Assembly (NCBI GenBank): GCA_943323675.2
Contig: CALPIR020000154.1
Coordinates: 1-5,760 of the forward strand
Direction of reading: 5' to 3'
From: Chitinophaga pinensis
Lineage (GTDB): Bacteria; Bacteroidota; Bacteroidia; UKL13-3
DNA length: 5,760 nt
Shown: piece after piece, positions 1 through 4,114 of the stretch
Numbering within the stretch: position 1 is the stretch's first letter
Layout: every line of letters starts with the position of its first letter
The notes under the pieces: generated by a model
What the model saw: the letters and a program-made list of their open reading frames with translations, nothing else
Databases searched by the model: none
Told to the model about the DNA's origin: nothing
Translations under genes and position numbers: made by a program

Positions 1-1
1 T

Positions 2-49
2 AACCTGGCACCAATGCTTAGAGCCGAATTAAAAAGGTTAAACCAATAA
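2..49 (+). CDS. Possible 3' end of an upstream gene (last 15 codons)
   Basis: One forward frame is open from the window edge to a TAA at 47-49 and would give the tail NLAPMLRAELKRLNQ. The charged, helical-looking composition resembles a real C-terminus, while the other two forward frames stop at 1-3 and 30-32. The fragment is too short to identify, and I do not recognise a family. If real, it would end 75 bp before efp, which is on the same strand. It could also be chance open sequence. Confidence 0.3.
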   Translation, partial: NLAPMLRAELKRLNQ

Positions 50-71
50 CCAACAATACGATTACATCAAG

Positions 72-99
72 CAAGTATTTATAAAAAAATGTATACTTG
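72..99. repeat. 7-bp inverted repeat upstream of efp
   Basis: CAAGTAT at 72-78 is matched by ATACTTG at 93-99, with an AT-rich 14-bp spacer. The right arm overlaps the promoter-like box, so the dyad could be an operator or, if transcribed, a weak stem. In AT-rich DNA a 7-bp dyad can also arise by chance. Confidence 0.35.
92..99 (+). promoter_or_regulatory. Candidate Bacteroidota -7 box of the efp promoter
   Basis: TATACTTG differs by one base from the Bacteroidota -7 consensus TAnnTTTG and ends 25 bp before the efp ATG, a reasonable distance for a short leader. No clear -33 TTTG box is visible at the expected spacing, so the assignment is weak. The box is also the right arm of a 7-bp inverted repeat. 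Confidence 0.3.
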
Positions 100-124
100 T
101 AACATAATATTTAAAAGCTAAGCA

Positions 125-685
125 ATGGCAAATACTGGAGATTTATCAAAAGGCATGTTCATCAGACACAACAACGAATTGTGCCAAGTAATGGAATATC
201 AACATCGTACACCAGGTAACTTACGTGCATTTTACCAAGTGGTATTGCGTAATGTAAAAACTGGTAAACAAATGGAACACCGCTATAGAGCAGGTGAGTC
301 AATTGATGTAATACGTGTCGATTTTAAAGAGATGCAATATGTATACAAAGACGGAACAAACTTTGTATTAATGGATCCAGATACTTTTGATCAAATTTAT
401 ATTAGCGAAACTTTATTTGGCGACCAAGCTCGTTTCTTGAAAGAAGAAATGATTATTAAGGTGTCTTTTGAAGGAGATGAACCAATTGGCGTAGAGCCTC
501 CAACATTTGTTATTTTAGAGGTAACCTATACAGAACCTGGTGTAAAAGGTGATACTGCAACCAATACATTAAAACCAGCTACTTTAGAAAATGGAGCAGA
601 GGTGCGTGTTCCATTGTTTACCAGCGTTGGTGATAAAGTAAAAGTGGATACCCGCACGGGCGACTATGTTGAGCGTGTAAAATAA
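125..685 (+). CDS. efp: Translation elongation factor P (EF-P)
   Basis: EF-P binds between the ribosomal P and E sites and rescues ribosomes stalled at polyproline stretches by promoting peptide bond formation. The 186-residue length is normal. The KOW-like N-terminal domain (about 1-65), the OB domain II (about 68-127) and the C-terminal OB domain III (about 131-185) are all present, and the end VPLFTSVGDKVKVDTRTGDY is the classic EF-P signature. The tip loop that reaches the peptidyl transferase centre reads RTPGNLRAF (28-36). The residue matching E. coli K34 is N32, so the lysine or arginine that EpmA, DHS-like or EarP enzymes modify is absent. To my knowledge this is usual in Bacteroidota. 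The ATG start gives the expected N-terminus MANTGDLSKG; no Shine-Dalgarno sequence precedes it. A strong terminator follows 18 bp after the stop, so efp ends its transcript. Confidence 0.97.
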   Translation: MANTGDLSKGMFIRHNNELCQVMEYQHRTPGNLRAFYQVVLRNVKTGKQMEHRYRAGESIDVIRVDFKEMQYVYKDGTNFVLMDPDTFDQIYISETLFGDQARFLKEEMIIKVSFEGDEPIGVEPPTFVILEVTYTEPGVKGDTATNTLKPATLENGAEVRVPLFTSVGDKVKVDTRTGDYVERVK

Positions 686-703
686 TTTAAAAACACAATA
701 TTG

Positions 704-728
704 AAAAGCGGCTCAGGCCGCTTTTTTT
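704..728 (+). terminator. Rho-independent terminator of efp
   Basis: AAAAGCGGC (704-712) pairs perfectly with GCCGCTTTT (717-725) around a TCAG loop, and a T-run continues to 728. It begins 18 bp after the efp stop codon. The A-rich left arm could let it work in the reverse direction too, but no gene converges on it. Confidence 0.92.
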
Positions 729-862
729 ATGTAATTAGAATTCAATCAGGTTTGGTTGATTTACGATTAAACATAAAACAAACTCAATGCTTGAATGATG
801 AACCATGCTTGAAGGACTCTATACGGCAAATGAGATTTTTGCGTAACAAGTATCACCCCTCA

Positions 863-934
863 GTCATGGCCACGCAAAGCCTCTGCATGACATCTCCCCG
901 AAGGGGAGCAACACTTCCATCGGGTATTCTTTGC
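863..934. repeat. Cluster of nested inverted repeats
   Basis: Three perfect 6-bp dyads lie within 72 bp. GTCATG (863-868) pairs with CATGAC (886-891). CTCCCC (894-899) pairs with GGGGAG (903-908) across a GAA loop, making a tight GC-rich hairpin. GCAAAG (874-879) pairs with CTTTGC (929-934). The first and third are mutually exclusive with each other in a simple fold. No long T-run follows the GC-rich hairpin, so it is not a typical terminator. The segment may be a remnant of a small repeat element or a structured RNA; nothing here decides which. Confidence 0.45.
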
Positions 935-1010
935 TTTTAAATATTACGTTGTTGTGTCAGTGAAATTATGGAGTGGACGCTTACTTATTTCTCAATAACT
1001 AATGCCACTC

Positions 1011-1054
1011 GGTATTGGTGCTAAAGAAAATTCCTCATTCCAAATTTCAATACC
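1011..1054 (+). repeat. Spaced inverted repeat upstream of the dehydrogenase gene
   Basis: GGTATTG (1011-1017) is the exact reverse complement of CAATACC (1048-1054), with a 30-bp spacer, ending 18 bp before the ATG. It could form a leader stem or act as a two-site operator. A chance origin is also plausible. Confidence 0.3.
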
Positions 1055-1072
1055 AAAACATATCTTCGTGCC

Positions 1073-2518
1073 ATGCAAAAAATAGCAAACTACATTAATG
1101 GTGCTTTGATTGAGCCAACATCAAAGCAATATATAGATAACTACAATCCTTCAACAGGTACAGTTTATTCGCTTTGCCCCGATAGTGACGAAAGAGACGT
1201 TGAACTGGCTTATCAAGCTGCAGAAGCGGCTTTTGAAGATTGGAGCAATACACCTACTGAAAAACGCAGCAGAATTATGGTGCGCATCAGCGAGTTGTTA
1301 GAGCGTGATATTGATAAGTTTGCGATGGCAGAAACCATTGATCAGGGTAAGCCTTTGTGGTTATCAAAAAACGGAGAAATGCCGCGTGCAATTAGTAACA
1401 TACGTTTTTTCGGAACTGCTATAGAGCACTTTGCTAGCGAAGCTCACCCAATGGGCAATCATGCCATTAATTATACATTACGCACACCCATAGGTGTAGT
1501 GGGTTGTATATCGCCATGGAATTTACCTTTGTATTTATTTACTTGGAAAATAGCGCCTGCTATAGCAGCAGGAAATTGTGTAGTGGCTAAACCCAGCGAG
1601 GTTACGCCATATACAGCATACTTATTAAGTGAAATTTGTATGGAAGCTGGTTTGCCTGCAGGCGTGTTAAATATAGTGCACGGCTTGGGCCCCAAAGTAG
1701 GAAGCGCATTAACGGTTCATCCCAAAATTAAAGCCATTAGTTTTACTGGAGGTACAAAAACAGGTGCCGAAATTGCCCGTGTGGCAGCACCAATGTTTAA
1801 AAAGTTATCGCTGGAGTTAGGTGGTAAAAACCCAAACATCATTTTTGCCGATTGCGATTTTGATAAGATGTTGAATGAAACCGTTCGTTCTTCATTTTTA
1901 AACCAAGGTGAAATTTGTTTATGTGGCTCGCGCATTTTTGTAGAGCGACCTATTTACGATAAGTTCAAAGCTGCTTTTGTTGAGAAAGTAAAGTCGGAAT
2001 TGGTGGTTGGAAATCCATTGGATGCCAAAACCAAAACAGGTGCTATTGTAAGTAAAATGCATTTCGAAAAAGTATTGAGCTACATTGAATTGGCAAAAGA
2101 GGAAGGCGGTACTATTTTATGTGGCGGACATGCAGTAAAACCTGAAGGCGAATGCGCCAATGGTTGGTACATTGCACCAACTATAATAGAAGGTTTGAGT
2201 TATGATTGCAGAACCAACCAAGAAGAAATTTTTGGTCCTGTAGTTACCATTACTCCATTTGATACAGATGAAGAAGCACTGATGATGGCCAACTCAACCG
2301 AGTATGGTTTGGCATCAACCATTTGGACAGAAAACCTAACTCGTGCACACAAAATGGCAGCTGAAATAAAAGCAGGTATTGTTTGGATTAACTGTTGGTT
2401 GTTACGTGATTTACGCACTCCTTTTGGTGGTGTAAAAAGCAGTGGTGTAGGTCGCGAGGGTGGTTTAGAAGCATTGCGGTTTTTTACAGAAGCTAAAAAC
2501 GTTTGTGTGAAATTGTAA
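1073..2518 (+). CDS. Aldehyde dehydrogenase of the ALDH8 type, probable 2-aminomuconate 6-semialdehyde dehydrogenase
   Basis: A complete 481-residue NAD(P)+-dependent aldehyde dehydrogenase. The oxyanion residue N150 lies in SPWNLPLY, K173 in AKPSE, and the nucleotide-binding GxxxxG in FTGGTKTG (224-231). The general base is E248 in ELGGKN, the nucleophile is C282 in NQGEICLCGSR, and E385 lies in EEIFGPV. Similarity from memory is closest to human ALDH8A1 and bacterial 2-aminomuconate semialdehyde dehydrogenases, which share QGEICLC and NCWLxRxLxxPFGG. Two arginines that in those enzymes hold the substrate carboxylate appear to be present, R111 (NIRFF) and R445 (CWLLRDL). The likely reaction is oxidation of 2-aminomuconate (or 2-hydroxymuconate) semialdehyde with NAD+ in tryptophan/kynurenine or aromatic degradation. 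No other pathway gene is in the window, so the substrate is inferred. The ATG gives a normal N-terminus; no Shine-Dalgarno is seen. A betaine-aldehyde-like activity is the main alternative. Confidence 0.93.
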   Translation: MQKIANYINGALIEPTSKQYIDNYNPSTGTVYSLCPDSDERDVELAYQAAEAAFEDWSNTPTEKRSRIMVRISELLERDIDKFAMAETIDQGKPLWLSKNGEMPRAISNIRFFGTAIEHFASEAHPMGNHAINYTLRTPIGVVGCISPWNLPLYLFTWKIAPAIAAGNCVVAKPSEVTPYTAYLLSEICMEAGLPAGVLNIVHGLGPKVGSALTVHPKIKAISFTGGTKTGAEIARVAAPMFKKLSLELGGKNPNIIFADCDFDKMLNETVRSSFLNQGEICLCGSRIFVERPIYDKFKAAFVEKVKSELVVGNPLDAKTKTGAIVSKMHFEKVLSYIELAKEEGGTILCGGHAVKPEGECANGWYIAPTIIEGLSYDCRTNQEEIFGPVVTITPFDTDEEALMMANSTEYGLASTIWTENLTRAHKMAAEIKAGIVWINCWLLRDLRTPFGGVKSSGVGREGGLEALRFFTEAKNVCVKL

Positions 2519-2551
2519 TAGAAAATTTTATTATTGTGCACCAAGGTCGTT

Positions 2552-2565
2552 ACGCTTAAAAGCGT
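2552..2565. repeat. Small near-palindrome after the dehydrogenase gene
   Basis: ACGCTT (2552-2557) and AAGCGT (2560-2565) form a 6-bp dyad 33 bp after the dehydrogenase stop. It lacks a T-run, so it is a poor intrinsic terminator by itself, though overlapping pairings such as AAAGC (2559-2563) with GCTTT (2577-2581) could strengthen it. No better terminator is visible for this gene. Confidence 0.3.
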
Positions 2566-2611
2566 CTGAACGTTTAGCTTTAATCAACGCTGGGAAATAC
2601 TCCTTTACCTA

Positions 2612-2928
2612 TTTATGATGAAAAATTAATGGCAGATTTTCTGTGTATTGGAGTTTTAGTTTAGGGGTCAGTCATGCGAAGATTCGAGCATTTGCAAAAG
2701 TAAGCTGAGGAGTTCGCAGCGTTACTATCCCTTCAATATTCGATTAGATTAACTTGATGGAATTGTTAAGTTATAAAACTAAAGACAATTCGAGTTCCCC
2801 TATATCAAATCGGGGTATATTGAGAAGCGTAGTGTTAAAGCAAACAAATGATATTGATAAGTTATGCTAATCCACCTCTCGATACTCGCGCTACCCGCAG
2901 TCTTTATAAAGCGAACTCGAGGAGGCTG
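2612..2928. repeat. Tandem repeat, copy A
   Basis: The first of two direct copies. Its 3' part (2726-2928) aligns with 3046-3249 with about 12 substitutions and one inserted base, about 94% identity by eye. Two blocks are invariant: about 52 bp from 2726 and 50 bp at 2829-2878. Its 5' part (2612-2725) matches copy B only loosely, roughly 70%, with small gaps. It contains a degraded CCCC/GGGG hairpin (2797-2815, one mismatch at T2801/C2811) and a 3' stem-loop (2875-2925). It has no coding potential that I can support, and no transposase or recognisable terminal inverted repeats. It may be an intergenic repeat family member, a structured RNA or a remnant of a mobile element; the sequence does not decide. 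Confidence 0.88.
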
Positions 2929-3117
2929 TTAACTTTGTGATGAAAAGTTAAATGCAGATTTACTTAGTACTGTAATTTTGTTAAGTGCGTATTCATGTAA
3001 GATTAGAGTATTGGCAATATTAGGCTGAAGAGAAAGCATCGCTAATATCCCTTCAATATTCGATTAGATTAACTTGATGGAATTGTTAAGTTATAAAGAC
3101 TAAAGACAATTCGAGTG

Positions 3118-3136
3118 CCCCGATAACAAATCGGGG
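3118..3136. repeat. GC-rich hairpin inside repeat copy B
   Basis: CCCCGAT (3118-3124) pairs perfectly with ATCGGGG (3130-3136) around an AACAA loop, and outer TCGA arms (3111-3114 and 3141-3144) can extend the stem past a small internal loop. The equivalent in copy A (2797-2815) has one broken pair. The form is REP-like, but no REP-associated transposase gene is present here. Confidence 0.7.
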
Positions 3137-3195
3137 TGTATCGAGAAATGTAGTGTTAAAGCAAACAAATGATATTGATAAGTTATGCTAATCCA

Positions 3196-3246
3196 CCTCC
3201 CGATACTCGCGCTAGCCTCAGTCTTTACAAAGCGAACTCGAGGAGG
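3196..3246. repeat. Stem-loop at the 3' end of repeat copy B, also present in copy A
   Basis: CCTCC (3196-3200) pairs with GGAGG (3242-3246), CGA (3201-3203) with TCG (3238-3240) leaving A3241 bulged, and CGCT (3210-3213) with AGCG (3231-3234). In copy A (2875-2925), CCTC pairs with GAGG and TCGA with TCGA, leaving G2921 bulged, so pairing survives a substitution. A competing pairing AGCCTC (3214-3219) with GAGGCT (3243-3248) exists only in copy B. Confidence 0.5.
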
Positions 3247-3339
3247 CTGAACTTTTGCATGTTTAGTAGTAAAATAGACTATAAATCCGAAGTTAGGTGT
3301 GCTGAACTACTTTAGTAAATCGAGGAAATTCAATCAGTT

Positions 3340-4023
3340 TTACTTGAACGATGATTCAACCCATTGTAATACTCCAACAGTGGCATTTTGATTGATGTAA
3401 GTTACATTACGTTTAGTGTGTTTAACCTCCGGGGTTGATGGATCAATAACCACAATAGGCGTATTGGTTTTAACCAAATCAACCAAACCTGCAGCTGGAT
3501 AAACTTGTAACGAAGTGCCTATTACAACCAATACATCCGCTTCCTGTACTAAAATTGTAGCAGGTTCTATCATGGGCACTGGCTCACCAAACCAAACAAT
3601 ATGTGGCCTAAGTTGGGCACCTAGTTCGCATACATCGCCCATTTTAAGTTCCCAGCCTTCAATATCATAAACTAAATCAGCATTCAGCGTGCTTTGTGCT
3701 TTGGTTATTTCGCCATGTAAATGCAGGATGTTGCTACTTCCAGCACGTTCATGTAAATCATCTACATTTTGTGTAATAATCTGTACTTCATGGTTTTTAG
3801 CTAATTCAGCTAATGCATAATGAGCCGCATTGGGTAATGCTTCAAGTACCCCTTTTCTGCGCATATTGTAAAATTCTTGAACCATGTGCGGGTTTTTATT
3901 CCATGCTTCAGGGGTGGCCACATCATACACATTATAGCCTTCCCATAAGCCATCACTACCCCTAAAGGTTTGTAAGCCACTTTCGGCACTAATGCCTGCT
4001 CCAGTTAAAACCACTATTTTCAT
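3340..4023 (-). CDS. cobB: NAD+-dependent protein deacylase, class III sirtuin (CobB/SIRT5-like)
   Basis: A cytoplasmic enzyme that removes acyl groups from lysines, consuming NAD+ and releasing nicotinamide and O-acyl-ADP-ribose. The 227-residue protein begins with the Rossmann motif GAGISAESG (8-16), followed by TFRGSDGLW, TQNVDDLH (84-91), catalytic H103 in HLHGE, RPHIVWFGE (139-147), GTSLQVYPA (169-177) and IDP (194-196). Y52 and R55 in FYNMRR match the YxxR pair that binds succinyl or malonyl carboxylates in SIRT5 and E. coli CobB, so desuccinylase or demalonylase activity is likely. The four zinc-binding cysteines expected between about 108 and 137 are missing; only C132 remains. The start was set at ATG 4021-4023, because the motif begins directly there and the 56-codon upstream extension has no family similarity and overlaps the divergent gene. 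No Shine-Dalgarno is seen. It is divergent from the next gene with a 72-bp gap. Confidence 0.95.
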   Translation of the reverse strand: MKIVVLTGAGISAESGLQTFRGSDGLWEGYNVYDVATPEAWNKNPHMVQEFYNMRRKGVLEALPNAAHYALAELAKNHEVQIITQNVDDLHERAGSSNILHLHGEITKAQSTLNADLVYDIEGWELKMGDVCELGAQLRPHIVWFGEPVPMIEPATILVQEADVLVVIGTSLQVYPAAGLVDLVKTNTPIVVIDPSTPEVKHTKRNVTYINQNATVGVLQWVESSFK

Positions 4024-4095
4024 ATTTTTTAAGTATACAATTAAATGGGCATAAACTATAAAATCAATTAACTCATTATATTTGTTTGTACTGCA
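4024..4095. promoter_or_regulatory. Divergent intergenic region between the sirtuin gene and the SBBP gene
   Basis: These 72 AT-rich bases must hold promoters for both genes unless they lie further inside. On the plus strand TATATTTG (4077-4084) fits the Bacteroidota -7 consensus TAnnTTTG exactly and ends 11 bp before the TTG start. No clear -33 TTTG box is seen upstream. On the minus strand no box matches well. The 13-bp sequence TATACAATTAAAT at 4034-4046 recurs at 4102-4114, inside the first codons of the SBBP gene. Confidence 0.45.
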
Positions 4096-4114
4096 TTGAA
4101 ATATACAATTAAAT
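4034..4114 (+). repeat. 13-bp direct repeat flanking the start of the SBBP gene
   Basis: TATACAATTAAAT occurs at 4034-4046 and again exactly at 4102-4114, 68 bp apart. The first copy is just upstream of the sirtuin start and the second codes for YTIK in the signal peptide. It could be a paired binding site for a regulator of the divergent genes, or chance in AT-rich DNA. Confidence 0.4.
4077..4084 (+). promoter_or_regulatory. Candidate -7 box of the SBBP-repeat gene
   Basis: TATATTTG matches TAnnTTTG at every defined position. Transcription would start roughly at 4088-4092, leaving only a few bases before the TTG at 4096. Without a recognisable -33 box and in such AT-rich DNA, this remains tentative. 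Confidence 0.4.

Larger units (their letters stand above)
729..1072. other. Intergenic region between efp and the aldehyde dehydrogenase gene
   Basis: About 340 bp with no credible gene on either strand. It contains a cluster of nested inverted repeats at 863-934 and a spaced 7-bp dyad at 1011-1054, listed separately. No convincing promoter for the dehydrogenase stands out. TATCTTCG at 1061-1068 is one base off the -7 consensus TAnnTTTG, but it lies only 4 bp before the ATG and would make a practically leaderless mRNA. Confidence 0.7.
2934..3249. repeat. Tandem repeat, copy B
   Basis: The second direct copy, starting 5 bp after copy A, giving a period of about 321 bp. It keeps the perfect hairpin CCCCGAT/ATCGGGG (3118-3136), which copy A has partly lost, and the same 3' stem-loop (3196-3246). 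At its left edge, TTAACTTT (2929-2936) pairs with AAAGTTAA (2944-2951), an 8-bp stem spanning the junction that is poorly formed at the matching place in copy A. After 3249 the resemblance to the start of a further copy fades within a few bases. Confidence 0.88.
2519..3339. other. Long gene-free region dominated by a tandem repeat
   Basis: About 820 bp separates the dehydrogenase from the converging sirtuin gene. It holds two head-to-tail copies of a ~317-bp repeat (2612-2928 and 2934-3249) with unique flanks of about 90 bp on each side. All three forward frames of the well-conserved core meet a stop codon within about 30 bp. No tRNA or rRNA was recognised. The right flank (3250-3339) shows no clear terminator for the sirtuin gene. 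Confidence 0.85.

Noticed and set aside
701..940. Open frame of 79 codons on the plus strand after efp
   Set aside because: It begins 3 bp before the efp terminator hairpin, runs through it and through the inverted-repeat cluster, and its translation is compositionally unlike a protein and unlike any family I know.
1471..1935. Two minus-strand open frames of 74 and 72 codons inside the dehydrogenase gene
   Set aside because: They lie wholly antisense to well-conserved ALDH sequence and show no motifs; they are shadows of the real gene.
2200..2544. Minus-strand open frame of 114 codons over the 3' end of the dehydrogenase gene
   Set aside because: Nearly all of it is antisense to the conserved EEIFGPV-to-C-terminus part of the dehydrogenase, with no recognisable protein features.
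2552..2581. Possible intrinsic terminator for the dehydrogenase gene
   Set aside because: The dyad is short and lacks a T-run, so I list it only as a palindrome.
3100..3249. Minus-strand frame open for 49 codons across repeat copy B
   Set aside because: It has no in-frame start seen near its beginning. The matching frame in copy A stops earlier, at a TAG within the hairpin loop region, so the repeat does not preserve it as a gene.
2612..3249. CRISPR array or complete insertion sequence
   Set aside because: There are only two copies of a ~317-bp unit, no short regular repeats with spacers, no transposase frame and no clear terminal inverted repeats.
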